This document shows positions 51,837 to 61,246 of a stretch of DNA of 64,000 nucleotides, in pieces (position 1 is the stretch's first letter; each line of letters opens with the position of its first letter). The position numbers and the translations under genes were made by a program. This DNA is from Poriferisulfidus sp965221375 (GTDB lineage: Bacteria; Pseudomonadota; Gammaproteobacteria; Poriferisulfidales; Poriferisulfidaceae), in contig OZ244883.1 of the NCBI GenBank assembly GCA_965221375.1, positions 1 to 64,000 of the forward strand, given 5' to 3'. A model generated the notes under the pieces. It made no database searches and was not told the DNA's origin. It saw only the letters and a program-made list of their open reading frames with translations.

Positions 51837-53093
51837 ATGTCCCTTTCGTTCTTTTCCCGATCCGGCGGCGCCATCCTTCTGGCTTTTGCCTGCCCTCTTT
51901 CTGCCCAATCTTTTCTGACTTTGGCCGAGGCCGAGACTCTCGCCTTGACTGACGAGCCCGGCCGTGCCGCTCTGGAATCCCGGGCGACCGCCTTGAGCGA
52001 GCAGTCAATTGCCGCCGGCGAGTTGCCGGACCCTAAAATTAAATTCGGCCTGGTTAACTACCCGGTCGAGCGCGGCGGGTTTAGCACCGAACCGATGACG
52101 CAAGCGCGCATCGGCATGCAGCAGACTTTTCCACCAGGAGAAAGCCTGGCTTTCAAGACCCAAAAACTGGAACACCTGTCGGGCAGCATGCAGGCGCAGT
52201 CAGAAGCTCGCGAACGAGCGATCCGCGCCACAGTACGGCATGCCTGGCTGGAGTTGTACTACTGGCACCATGCCCACAAAGTGATCGCCGAAGCACGCCC
52301 TCTGTTTGAAGACTTAATCGTCACGACGCGTTCTCTGTACGCCGTCGGCCAGGAAGATCAGCAGGACATGTTGCGGGCCGAACTGGAGTTGAGCCGTCTG
52401 GATGATCGCCTGTTGCGCATCGAACGGCAAACACGCCAAACCGAAGCGCAGCTTCAGGAGTGGATTGGCGATGCGGCCCGACTGCCTCCGGCGGACCCGC
52501 TGCCTTCCTGGAGCGCGTTGCCATCATTGGAAAAACTGCTGGAACAGGTCGACCAACATCCTCTTTTGAGCGCCGCGCAGGCTCAGATCGATGCTCACAG
52601 CGCTGGCGCCGATATCGCCCGAGAGCGCTACAAACCCGGCTGGACCGTCGGGATTGATTATGCGCATCGCGACGGCGACCTCCCCAATGGTCGCGACCGA
52701 TCCGGAATGTTGTCACTGCAGGTGGCCGTCGATGCGCCCTTGTTCCCGGGCAATCGCCAGGACCGGGAACTGGCCGCTGCCCTGGCTGAAAAAAATGCCG
52801 CGCACAAGCAACGGGAAGCCCTGCGCCGCCAACTGCATAGTCAACTGCATGCCGAACACGCACGCTGGTTGGAGTTGAGTCGGCAAATCACCCTGTATGA
52901 AGAACAGCTTCTGGAACAAACGCAGGCTCAAGCGGAAGCGGCTTTGAGTGCATACCAAAGCGATGCCGGCGAATTCTCCGATGTGATGCGCGGGCGCATC
53001 TCCGTGCTGGACACCCGACTCGAGCATCTGCGCCTGCGGATTGATCGAAAACAAAGTTACGCAACGCTGGCGCGGCTGGCGGGACCCTTCTGA
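51837..53093 (+). CDS. TolC-family outer-membrane factor (CusC-like)
   Basis: Outer-membrane channel of a tripartite metal efflux pump. The 418 residues start with a signal peptide (to about 24, SAQS) and show long helical hairpins with the two TolC repeats (IRATVRHAWLELYYW; QREALRRQLHSQLHAEHARW). There is no lipobox cysteine. Its stop shares a base with the next start (TGATG), so it heads the cus-type operon. Confidence 0.9.
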   Translation: MSLSFFSRSGGAILLAFACPLSAQSFLTLAEAETLALTDEPGRAALESRATALSEQSIAAGELPDPKIKFGLVNYPVERGGFSTEPMTQARIGMQQTFPPGESLAFKTQKLEHLSGSMQAQSEARERAIRATVRHAWLELYYWHHAHKVIAEARPLFEDLIVTTRSLYAVGQEDQQDMLRAELELSRLDDRLLRIERQTRQTEAQLQEWIGDAARLPPADPLPSWSALPSLEKLLEQVDQHPLLSAAQAQIDAHSAGADIARERYKPGWTVGIDYAHRDGDLPNGRDRSGMLSLQVAVDAPLFPGNRQDRELAAALAEKNAAHKQREALRRQLHSQLHAEHARWLELSRQITLYEEQLLEQTQAQAEAALSAYQSDAGEFSDVMRGRISVLDTRLEHLRLRIDRKQSYATLARLAGPF

Positions 53094-54322
53094 TGCGCCT
53101 TCGCTCCCTCTTCAGCGCCTTAATTCTTATCGGTCTCGGTTTCGCTGCCGGGTTGTGGATGAATGCGGACATGTTGTCCGGGTTGATGGAAACATCCGAA
53201 ACCGGCGGCAGTAGCAACGAACGTGAGATTTTGTATTGGGTCGCCCCCATGGACCCCAACTATCGTCGGGACGGCCCGGGCAAATCCCCGATGGGCATGG
53301 ACCTCATCCCGGTATACCGCGAGTCAGATGATTCTTCCGACGACACGGTACGGGTCGACTCGCAGGTCGCACAGAACCTGGGCATTCGCACCACGCGCGC
53401 AAAATTCGGTCCCCTGCCGCGTCGCATTGAAACGTTTGGCTACGTCAGTTTTGACGAAGACACGCTGCACCATGTGCACACCCGGGTCGAAGGCTGGATT
53501 ATGAATCTGACGACGCATGCGGCGGGCGATCCCGTGCAGAAGGGGCAGACGTTGTTTGAGTTGTACTCTCCGACCCTCGTCAATGCGCAGATGGAGTATG
53601 TGGCGGCGCTGACCCGTGGCGCCACGGAATTGACCCGCGCCTCCGAGGCGCGCCTGATGGCTTTGGGGATGTGGGAAGAAGAAATTCAAACCCTGAAAAA
53701 AACTCGCAAACCCCTGGAACGTATTCGGGTGTTTGCGGCTTCCGACGGCGTCATTTCGCATTTGGGCGTGCGCGAGGGAATCTACGTCACCCCCGCCACG
53801 CATGCATTGTCCATCGCCAAACTGGATCCGGTTTGGGTACTGGCGGATGTCTTCGAAAAACAGGCGGACTGGGTGGCGGTCGGGCAGACGGCCCATATTC
53901 AAATTGAAGCCTTGCCGGGACGCACGTTCACCGGCGAAGTGCACTACATCTATCCGGAACTGGAGCGCACCACGCGCACCTTGAAGGTCCGCATTCCCTT
54001 ACCGAACCCCGACGGCGTCCTGCGTCCGAACATGTACGCCCACGTCACCATCATCAGTTCCAGTACTGAGCCGACGGTGCATATTCCGCGTGAGGCCTTG
54101 CTGCGAAGAGAGCGCGGCAGTCGGGTGGTATTGGATGTGGGAGGCGGAAAATTCCGCTCGCAATTTGTGGTGCCGGGCATCGAATCGGGCGACCGCGTGG
54201 AAATCCGCGAAGGTCTGGAGGAAAATGCGCGAATTGTCGTATCCGGCCATTTTCTGATTGATTCGGAATCCAACCTCGATACGGCGCTGGATCGGATGCT
54301 GCCGCAAGCCGAACCGGATTAA
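53093..54322 (+). CDS. RND efflux periplasmic adaptor (CusB-like) with heavy-metal-binding domain
   Basis: Membrane-fusion protein of 409 residues. After an N-terminal anchor (about 5-23) there is a heavy-metal-binding segment (ILYWVAPMDPNYRRDGPGKSPMGMDLIPVY region, 46-75) with clustered Met and Asp, then barrel-sandwich and beta-barrel domains. This binding segment is typical of copper/silver CusB relatives. Stop and next start overlap by one base (TAATG). Confidence 0.92.
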   Translation: MRLRSLFSALILIGLGFAAGLWMNADMLSGLMETSETGGSSNEREILYWVAPMDPNYRRDGPGKSPMGMDLIPVYRESDDSSDDTVRVDSQVAQNLGIRTTRAKFGPLPRRIETFGYVSFDEDTLHHVHTRVEGWIMNLTTHAAGDPVQKGQTLFELYSPTLVNAQMEYVAALTRGATELTRASEARLMALGMWEEEIQTLKKTRKPLERIRVFAASDGVISHLGVREGIYVTPATHALSIAKLDPVWVLADVFEKQADWVAVGQTAHIQIEALPGRTFTGEVHYIYPELERTTRTLKVRIPLPNPDGVLRPNMYAHVTIISSSTEPTVHIPREALLRRERGSRVVLDVGGGKFRSQFVVPGIESGDRVEIREGLEENARIVVSGHFLIDSESNLDTALDRMLPQAEPD

Positions 54323-57300
54323 TGATCAATCAGATCGTCCGAAGTTCTATTCGGCATCCGACTGTTGTCTTTCTGGGCAGCGCGCTGTTGGCCGTGCTCG
54401 GCGTTTTGGCAGTGCGCGACATGCCGGTGGATGCATTGCCGGATCTCAGTGACGTACAAGTCATCATCAAGACCAGCTACCCCGGGCAATCCCCGCAGGT
54501 CATCGAAGACCAGATTACCTATCCGCTGGCCAACACCATGCTCTCCGTGCCGAAAGCGCAAACCGTACGGGGCTATTCGTTTCTCGGGGATTCTTATGTC
54601 TATGTAATCTTCGAAGACGGAGTCGACCCTTATTGGGCGCGTTCCCGAGTACAGGAATATCTGGGGCAGGCAACCCAGCGGCTCCCTGTCGGAATCACGC
54701 CCGAGCTTGGCCCGGATGCCACCGGCATCGGTTGGATTTATCAATACGCACTAGCCGACCCGACCGGCAATCATGATCTGGCCGAGTTGCGCAGTATTCA
54801 AGACTGGTTTTTAAGGTACGAACTGCAGGCCGTCCCGGGGGTCGCCGAAGTCGCCACGATCGGTGGCATGGTCAAACAATACCAGGTGATCGTCCATCCC
54901 AACCAGTTGCAGGCGCTGGGCCTGACACTGGGTCACATCCGCCAGGCTCTCCTCGATGCCAACCAGGAAACCAGCGGCTCGGTCGTGGAGATGGGCGAAA
55001 GCGAGTACATGGTCCGCGCCACCGGCTACCTGCAGTCGCTGGAGGACGTGGCTCTGACTCCCGTCGGCCTCAGCCCCAGCGGCACCGCGGTCTTGTTGCG
55101 CGACATCGCACAAGTGCGTCTCGGGCCGACTATGCGGCGCGGGGTGGCGGAACTGGACGGACAAGGTGAGGTGGTCGGCGGCATCATCGTCATGCGCACC
55201 GGCGAAAACGCCCGGGAAGTGATTCGAGGTGTCAGGAAAAAACTCGAGGAGTTGACCCCCGGACTGCCCGAAGGCGTCGAAATCATTCCAGTCTATGACC
55301 GTTCCGACCTGATTAATCGGGTCATCGACAACCTGCGGAAAAAACTGTTGATGGAAATGCTCACCGTGTTGTTCATCTGCGCGCTGTTTCTGTTTCACAT
55401 GCGCTCCGCGCTGATCCTTGCCATCACCTTGCCTCTGGGCCTGCTCGCCTCATTCGTCATCATGCGCGTGCAGGGCATCAACGCGAATGTCATGTCTTTG
55501 GGGGGATTGGCCATTGCCATCGGAGCCATGGTGGATGCGGCCATTGTGATGATCGAGAATGCTCACCGGCACCTGGAGAAAGCCCAAGCTGGCGCTCGGG
55601 AGCGTTGGGAAATCATCGCCCGCGCGGCGTCGGAAGTCTGTCCCGCCCTGTTCTGCTCCCTGCTGATCATTGCCTTGAGTTTCCTGCCGGTGTTTGCGCT
55701 GGAAGCCCAGGAAGGTCGCTTGTTTACCCCCCTGGCCTATACCAAAACCTACGCCATGGTCGCAAGCGCCATCCTGACGATTACCCTGGTTCCCGTGTTG
55801 ATGGGCTTTCTGATTCGAGGCCGGCTACAGGCACGGGCCCGAAACCCGCTCAACCGCATGCTCGGCCACGGTTACCAGAAGGTTCTGGCCGGCGTGTTGA
55901 AGGCGCCTTACACAATCATACTGCTCACCGTTTTGGTCGTGGCCGCCGGCTGGTGGCCCCTGCAGAAAATCGGTTCGGAATTCATGCCGCCGCTGGAAGA
56001 AGGCGACCTGTTTTACATGCCGACCACGCATCCGGGCATTTCCATCGACAAGGCACGCGAGCTGCTGCAGCAAACCAATCGCCTGATCGGCACCGTGCCG
56101 GAAGTCCATCGCACTTTCGGCAAGGTTGGCCGAGCCGAAACCGCCACCGACCCGGCTCCACTGACCATGATCGAGACGGTCGTGCAGCTGCATCCCCAGG
56201 AGCAGTGGCGCCCCGGCATGACGATCGAAAAAATCCGTGACGAACTGCAGCAGCGTCTGGACCTGCCGGGCGTGGCCAACGCCTGGGTGATGCCCATCAA
56301 GGCCCGCGTCGACATGTTGAGCACCGGTCTCAAAACCCCGGTCGGCATCAAGGTCAGCGGGCCGGAGTTGTCGACCATTGAACAGATCGGCCAACAACTG
56401 GAGGACGTGCTGGAGAAGGTTCCCGGCACTTTGTCAGCCTATTCGGAGCGCCCCACGCGCGGGAATTATCTGAATATCGAGATTGATCGGGCCCGCGCCG
56501 CCCGCCACGGACTGAACATTCGCGACATCCAGGACATCGTGAGTACCGCCATCGGCGGCATGACCGTCACCTACACCGTAGAAGGACGGGAACGTTATCC
56601 GGTCAACTTGCGTTACCCGCAGCATATCCGCGACTCTCTGGAGCAGATTAAACTGCTGCCGCTTCTGACTCCTCTGGGCGCACGCATCCCCCTGTCGGAG
56701 GTGGCGGACGTGCGTATCGTCAACGGCCCGGCCATCATCAAAAGTGAAAACGCCCGCCTCAGCGGGTGGACCTACATTGACATTGACGATCGCGATCTCG
56801 GCTCTTATGTCGCCGACGCCCAGCAAGCGGTTGCAGCGGCCGTGGAGATGCCTCCCGGCTATACCCTGCAGTGGTCCGGACAGTACGAACACATGCTGCG
56901 CGCCGAACAACGACTCGGCACCTTGGCGCTGGTCGTGCTGTTGATCATCATCGCCTTGCTGTACGTGAACTTCCGCCGGCCTGCGGAAATCGGCATTATT
57001 TTGGCGACGCTTCCCATCGCGGCCATCGGCGGGTTGTGGCTGATGCACTTCCTGGACTACCGTTTTTCGGTAGCCACCAGCGTCGGGTTTATTGTGCTTG
57101 CCGGCGTGGCGATCGAAATCGGCGTGGTGATGATGCTATACCTGAATCAGGCGCTGCAGGCGCACCGAAAGCAGGCCGAAGAGGACGGCCGGATGTTGGA
57201 CCGGGACGGCTTGCGCCAAGCCATTATGGCCGGCGCGGGACGACGCTTGCGTCCCATTTTGATGACGGTGCTCACCGTGGTTGTCGGACTGCTGCCGATT

Positions 57301-57456
57301 ATGCTGATTGACGGGGCCGGCAGCGACGTGATGCGCCGCATCGCCGCGCCCATGATTGGCGGCATGATCAGCACCACTGTGCTGGTGTTGGCAGTCATCC
57401 CTAGCCTGTTCCTGCTGTGGCAGACCCGCACACTGGAAAAACGCGCTCGCCCCTGA
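54322..57456 (+). CDS. Heavy-metal RND pump (CusA-type, Cu+/Ag+)
   Basis: A 1044-residue inner-membrane proton antiporter with twelve spans. The three methionines that bind Cu(I)/Ag(I) in CusA are kept, in LFYMPTT, LTMIETV and VDMLSTG, which argues for copper/silver rather than zinc/cobalt. The proton-relay aspartate lies in AIGAMVDAAIVMIENAH. No cusRS-type regulators or cusF are next to it. Confidence 0.94.
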   Translation: MINQIVRSSIRHPTVVFLGSALLAVLGVLAVRDMPVDALPDLSDVQVIIKTSYPGQSPQVIEDQITYPLANTMLSVPKAQTVRGYSFLGDSYVYVIFEDGVDPYWARSRVQEYLGQATQRLPVGITPELGPDATGIGWIYQYALADPTGNHDLAELRSIQDWFLRYELQAVPGVAEVATIGGMVKQYQVIVHPNQLQALGLTLGHIRQALLDANQETSGSVVEMGESEYMVRATGYLQSLEDVALTPVGLSPSGTAVLLRDIAQVRLGPTMRRGVAELDGQGEVVGGIIVMRTGENAREVIRGVRKKLEELTPGLPEGVEIIPVYDRSDLINRVIDNLRKKLLMEMLTVLFICALFLFHMRSALILAITLPLGLLASFVIMRVQGINANVMSLGGLAIAIGAMVDAAIVMIENAHRHLEKAQAGARERWEIIARAASEVCPALFCSLLIIALSFLPVFALEAQEGRLFTPLAYTKTYAMVASAILTITLVPVLMGFLIRGRLQARARNPLNRMLGHGYQKVLAGVLKAPYTIILLTVLVVAAGWWPLQKIGSEFMPPLEEGDLFYMPTTHPGISIDKARELLQQTNRLIGTVPEVHRTFGKVGRAETATDPAPLTMIETVVQLHPQEQWRPGMTIEKIRDELQQRLDLPGVANAWVMPIKARVDMLSTGLKTPVGIKVSGPELSTIEQIGQQLEDVLEKVPGTLSAYSERPTRGNYLNIEIDRARAARHGLNIRDIQDIVSTAIGGMTVTYTVEGRERYPVNLRYPQHIRDSLEQIKLLPLLTPLGARIPLSEVADVRIVNGPAIIKSENARLSGWTYIDIDDRDLGSYVADAQQAVAAAVEMPPGYTLQWSGQYEHMLRAEQRLGTLALVVLLIIIALLYVNFRRPAEIGIILATLPIAAIGGLWLMHFLDYRFSVATSVGFIVLAGVAIEIGVVMMLYLNQALQAHRKQAEEDGRMLDRDGLRQAIMAGAGRRLRPILMTVLTVVVGLLPIMLIDGAGSDVMRRIAAPMIGGMISTTVLVLAVIPSLFLLWQTRTLEKRARP

Positions 57457-57510
57457 TTTTGCAACCCGCGGGAGTTGGTATACTCCCTGAGATACAGGCA
57501 TGACCTCGTT

Positions 57511-57786
57511 ATGGAACGCTCAGTCGAACAGCGGATTTTGGTGACTCTACGCAAGTTGCTGGCGCAAATCGTGCGGGAGACCACTCCCCAGCCCGGGATG
57601 AAAAGCCCTCTGTCGCCGCAAACCCTGAAAGACATTCGTACGGCGTTTGAACTGATCGCGATTCGCGAGCAGGAATTGCTGAAAGACGCCGGCGGCGCCT
57701 CCAAAGAACGCCCCCGTTATCCCGACGAACCCAAGACCACTCATTCCGTCCGTATCACGCCGCCTCGCCGACACCTGGATTCATGA
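57511..57786 (+). CDS. Uncharacterised 91-residue helical protein
   Basis: Starts at ATG 57511 (MERSVEQRILVTLRKLLAQIV). It is mostly helical and charged, with a basic, proline-containing tail and no signal or membrane segment. Its stop overlaps the next start by 4 nt (ATGA), so it is the first gene of a three-gene coupled operon. I do not recognise it. Confidence 0.65.
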   Translation: MERSVEQRILVTLRKLLAQIVRETTPQPGMKSPLSPQTLKDIRTAFELIAIREQELLKDAGGASKERPRYPDEPKTTHSVRITPPRRHLDS

Positions 57787-58187
57787 CTGCGCCGGTCTCG
57801 CAGGACTTAAGCCAGATGGCCCGTCAGACCATGGCCGTACTCGATCAGTGGCAATTGAATACGGACGAAATCGTCGCTATTCTGGACCTTCCGGCCTCCA
57901 CCCGGGGCACACAGTTGGAACGCTATCGTCGCGGCGCGGAGTTGCCCGATGAGGCCCCGTTGTTGACGCGAGCCCAGCACATTGTCGGCATCGCGGACGC
58001 CTTGCGCACCTCCTTCCCGCGCAACAGTCGCATCGGCGCACGCTGGCTGGTCACCCCGCATCGCCGATTTCGTCGCCGCACACCCTTGTCGCTGATGTTG
58101 GAAGACGGCATCAACGGGCTGTGCCGGGTTCGTGCGGAACTGGACTGCTCGTTCTCCTGGACCCGCTCTCAGGAAGGAGACTCATGA
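57783..58187 (+). CDS. Xre/MbcA/ParS-like (DUF2384) protein without RES toxin
   Basis: A 134-residue protein with an N-terminal helix-turn-helix-like part (LDQWQLNTDEIVAILDLPASTRG) and the DUF2384 toxin-binding core (RIGARWLVTP...RRTPLSLMLEDGINGLCRVRAELD). In toxin-antitoxin modules this family partners a RES-domain NAD+-degrading toxin. No such gene is here; it overlaps a YkgJ gene by 4 nt instead, so a non-TA regulatory role is possible. Confidence 0.75.
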   Translation: MTAPVSQDLSQMARQTMAVLDQWQLNTDEIVAILDLPASTRGTQLERYRRGAELPDEAPLLTRAQHIVGIADALRTSFPRNSRIGARWLVTPHRRFRRRTPLSLMLEDGINGLCRVRAELDCSFSWTRSQEGDS

Positions 58188-58597
58188 CCAAACCGGTCTC
58201 CATTCCGGTCGTACCGGAAGGAGTCAAACTCACCCCGGAAAACAAGTGCGGTTTCTGCACCAATTCCCTATGCTGTCATTACGTCACCCAGGAAATCGAC
58301 ACGCCACGCTCCAAACATGACTATGAACACCTGCTGTGGCAGGTCTCCCACGAAGGTGTCAGCGCTTATAAGGATTCCGACGGCTGGACCCTGATGTTCA
58401 CCACCGCCTGCGGACACTTACAGACCGATGGCCGGTGCGGTATTTATGAAACCCGCCCGCAGATCTGCCGCGACCACAGCAACGACTTTTGCGAATATGA
58501 TCAACCGGCCGAAGAAGGCTTTGATCTGTATTTCCCGGATTACGAGACGTTGCTGAAATACTGTCGCAAGCGCTTCAAGAAATGGACGCGCGGCTAG
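58184..58597 (+). CDS. YkgJ-family cysteine-cluster protein
   Basis: A 137-residue protein with many cysteines in the YkgJ pattern: CGFCTNSLCC near the N-terminus, then CGHL, RCGIYETRPQICRDHSNDFC. The family is predicted to bind zinc or an iron-sulfur centre; its role is unknown. The ATG at 58184 overlaps the preceding stop (ATGA). Its last 23 bp overlap the convergent phosphatase gene. Confidence 0.85.
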   Translation: MTKPVSIPVVPEGVKLTPENKCGFCTNSLCCHYVTQEIDTPRSKHDYEHLLWQVSHEGVSAYKDSDGWTLMFTTACGHLQTDGRCGIYETRPQICRDHSNDFCEYDQPAEEGFDLYFPDYETLLKYCRKRFKKWTRG

Positions 58598-59252
58598 GCG
58601 GCATGATGTCGGTGAAATCCCGAATCGCCGGATAACCCAACTCCACTTGCTCGCGCGCCGGCTGACCGCTGTCCGGCCGACACACCGTGACCAGACTGCC
58701 GATGCCGGCTTTCGCCGCATGCGCCAGCACATTCACATCGTCATCCACCATCAAAGTGCGCGCGGGGTCATAATCCACCACCTTGCGCAACGCCGCCCAA
58801 AATTCCGTACTTTCCTTGGGGGCCTTGAGGGTATGCGAACTGACGATGTGGGCAAAATGCTTGCGCAATTGCGATTCTTCCAGTTTGAGATCCACAAAAC
58901 TCGGGTGCGCATTGGTGACCAGATGGCAGGGCCGCTGACTGGCCTTGACGCGAATTAAAAATTCCTCCGCGTGCGGATGTTGCGAGATTTGATCGCGAAT
59001 CTCCACTTTCAGCGCCACCACATCCAGGTCCAATTGCTCACTCCAGTAATCCGCGCAATACCACTGCAAGGTGCCGCGCATGGCACGATAACGCTCGACC
59101 AAATAGTCTTTGGCTTCTTGGAATTCCAGGCCATTGGCCTGGGCGAAACGTTTCGGCAGATGCTGGTACCAGAAATAAGAATCGAAACGCAGGTCCAGCA
59201 AAGTGCCGTCCATATCCAGAAAGACGGTATCAATCGCATCCCAATCAATCAT
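58575..59252 (-). CDS. HAD-superfamily GMP/IMP nucleotidase (YrfG-like)
   Basis: A 225-residue haloacid-dehalogenase-type phosphatase. The catalytic motif FLDMDGTLLDLRFDSYFWYQH is close to E. coli YrfG, with LVTNAH as motif II and LMVDDDVNVL as motif IV. It probably dephosphorylates GMP and IMP. The ATG at 59252 is chosen as it opens the family N-terminus (MIDWDAIDTVFLDMDG). Confidence 0.9.
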   Translation of the reverse strand: MIDWDAIDTVFLDMDGTLLDLRFDSYFWYQHLPKRFAQANGLEFQEAKDYLVERYRAMRGTLQWYCADYWSEQLDLDVVALKVEIRDQISQHPHAEEFLIRVKASQRPCHLVTNAHPSFVDLKLEESQLRKHFAHIVSSHTLKAPKESTEFWAALRKVVDYDPARTLMVDDDVNVLAHAAKAGIGSLVTVCRPDSGQPAREQVELGYPAIRDFTDIMPPSRASIS

Positions 59253-59347
59253 GCGCCGCATTCTACCGAACCCCATCCCGCCAAGGCCTGCTTGCGGGCG
59301 CCGATTTATGCGCCGCCTGCGCAGGCGCTTCGTAGAAGTAGACTAAA

Positions 59348-60613
59348 ATGAACTTCATGCGCAGATTGTCGATACATCCGCTATTGTTGCCAGTCCTGTT
59401 ACTGGGCGCCGGAGCGCTCGGACATGTGGTGATTCAGGATGCCGGAGGCGCGTCGGAAAAAGCCTCGGTGTCCCTCAAGGACCTACGCAATTTCTCGGAA
59501 GCCTTCGCGCTGATCAAAAACCAGTATGTCGACGAAGTCGACGACGGCACTTTGATTCGCAACGCCATGCGCGGCATGGCCTCCAAACTGGACCCCTACA
59601 CCACTTATCTGGATCACGAGGAAATGGACGAATGGGAGGTGTCGACCTCCGGGGAGTTCGGCGGCCTGGGCATTGTGGTGACCAAGAAACAAGACTTGGG
59701 AGGCATCCAAGTGGTGTCCCCGATCGATGACACGCCGGCCCAAAAGGCCGGCATTCGAAGTGGCGATTTGATTATCAAGTTGGGCGAGCGCTCGACCCAT
59801 GATGTCACCTTGCATGATGCGGTCCAGATTATGCGCGGCAAACCCGGCACCGATTTGATGCTGACCCTCGTACGCGAGGGCGTCGAAGAGCCGCTTGAGA
59901 TTACCATCACGCGGGCCCTGATCAAGATCAAGAGCGTGCGCAGCACCATGCTGGAACCCGGTTACGGCTACGTGCGCATCAGCAATTTCCAGACCCGCAC
60001 CAGCGCCGATTTCACCGAGCACGTGGAAAAACTGCAGCGCGAAGCGGACGGCAACCTGCATGGCATCGTGCTCGATTTGCGCAACAACCCCGGCGGGCTG
60101 TTCACCGCGGCCGTGGAAATTGCCGACACGCTGCTGGATTATCAACTCCCCATCGTCTCGACCCGCGGGCGCGTCCCCAGCGCCAATACCCAGGAAGTGG
60201 CCGATCACGCGGACCTGCTGATTGGCGTGTCCATCGTCGCACTCATCAATGACGGCTCGGCGTCGGCTTCCGAAATCGTGGCCGGGGCACTTCAGGACAA
60301 CCAGCGTGCGCAACTGTTGGGCACCCGCTCTTTCGGCAAAGGCTCCGTACAAACCCTCGTGCCAATGAAAAGCCAGAATGCGGCACTGAAACTGACGACG
60401 GCGCGTTACTACACCCCGTCCGGGCGTTCCATTCACGAAAAGGGCATTGAACCGGATTACGTGGTGGAGCTCGAAGCGCCTGAAACAGCGGATGAGGAGA
60501 CCCCGCGCGATCCGAATGAGATTGTTCGCGACAACCAAATCGAAGCCGCTTTGGAGTTGCTCAAGACCGGCGAGCTCGACCTCCCGATCATACGCGAAGC
60601 GAGCGCCTCATGA
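59348..60613 (+). CDS. ctpA: C-terminal processing protease (S41, CtpA)
   Basis: Periplasmic serine protease of 421 residues: N-terminal signal or anchor (about 5-26), an alpha domain (KNQYVDEVDDGTL), a PDZ domain (about 95-175) and the S41 catalytic core with LDLRNNPGGL, the Ser in DGSASASEIVAGAL and the Lys in GTRSFGKGSVQ. It probably trims cell-wall hydrolases or lipoproteins. Its stop overlaps the next start. Confidence 0.95.
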   Translation: MNFMRRLSIHPLLLPVLLLGAGALGHVVIQDAGGASEKASVSLKDLRNFSEAFALIKNQYVDEVDDGTLIRNAMRGMASKLDPYTTYLDHEEMDEWEVSTSGEFGGLGIVVTKKQDLGGIQVVSPIDDTPAQKAGIRSGDLIIKLGERSTHDVTLHDAVQIMRGKPGTDLMLTLVREGVEEPLEITITRALIKIKSVRSTMLEPGYGYVRISNFQTRTSADFTEHVEKLQREADGNLHGIVLDLRNNPGGLFTAAVEIADTLLDYQLPIVSTRGRVPSANTQEVADHADLLIGVSIVALINDGSASASEIVAGALQDNQRAQLLGTRSFGKGSVQTLVPMKSQNAALKLTTARYYTPSGRSIHEKGIEPDYVVELEAPETADEETPRDPNEIVRDNQIEAALELLKTGELDLPIIREASAS

Positions 60614-61179
60614 GCCGGGTCTTGATTCCTCTGGCGGACGGCTGCGAGGAACTTGAAGCGGTCACAATCATCGACCTGCTGCGTCGTGCCGACATTGACG
60701 TGGTGGTGGCCGGTCTCGGTGACGGCCCGGTCACGGCCTCGCGCGGCGTGCGCCTGATGCCCGACACCACTCTGGACGCGGTGATGGAAGAATCATTCGA
60801 TATGGTCGCCTTGCCGGGCGGATTGCCGGGTGCGGACTACCTGAATGCGGACCCGCGCATTCACCAGCTGCTGCAGCGGCAGATCGAGCAGGACAAACAG
60901 GTCGCAGCTATTTGCGCGGCTCCCAAAGTCCTTGCCGACAGCCAATTGCTGGATGGGCGACAGGCCACCTGCTATCCGGGCTGCATTGATGCCGCGGATT
61001 TTGCCGAAGTCGTGTTCACCGGAGCCCCGGTCGAGCAGGACGGTCCGGTCGTCACTTCACGCGGACCCGGCACGGCCATGGACTTTGCATTGACTTTGAT
61101 TGAAGCTCTGGAAGGCGCCTCGAAACGCGCCGAAGTGGAAGCGGCGCTGGTACGCCCGCAACCTGCGGAAGCGGCTTAA
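60610..61179 (+). CDS. DJ-1/PfpI family protein (YajL-like)
   Basis: A 189-residue protein of the DJ-1 superfamily, with the nucleophile Cys102 in AAICAAPKV and the acidic neighbour Glu14-15 region (GCEELEAV). YajL/DJ-1 proteins protect against oxidative or glyoxal stress. The ATG overlaps the ctpA stop (ATGA). The true activity (chaperone, deglycase, sensor) cannot be read from sequence. Confidence 0.92.
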   Translation: MSRVLIPLADGCEELEAVTIIDLLRRADIDVVVAGLGDGPVTASRGVRLMPDTTLDAVMEESFDMVALPGGLPGADYLNADPRIHQLLQRQIEQDKQVAAICAAPKVLADSQLLDGRQATCYPGCIDAADFAEVVFTGAPVEQDGPVVTSRGPGTAMDFALTLIEALEGASKRAEVEAALVRPQPAEAA

Positions 61180-61209
61180 TTGCCGCGCCCCGCAGATTTA
61201 AAAAAAACA

Positions 61210-61218
61210 TGCTATAAA
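61210..61218 (+). promoter_or_regulatory. Extended -10 promoter of the dksA-type gene
   Basis: TGcTATAAA is an extended -10 element 28 bp before the ATG, with a GC-rich discriminator (GCGCC), a feature of promoters under stringent control. No good -35 is seen. Confidence 0.4.
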
Positions 61219-61246
61219 GCGCCTTCAAACTAATCCCGTTCTGGTT

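Noticed and set aside
59483..60538. 351-codon minus-strand frame opposite ctpA
   Set aside because: Antisense shadow of ctpA produced by GC-rich codon use.
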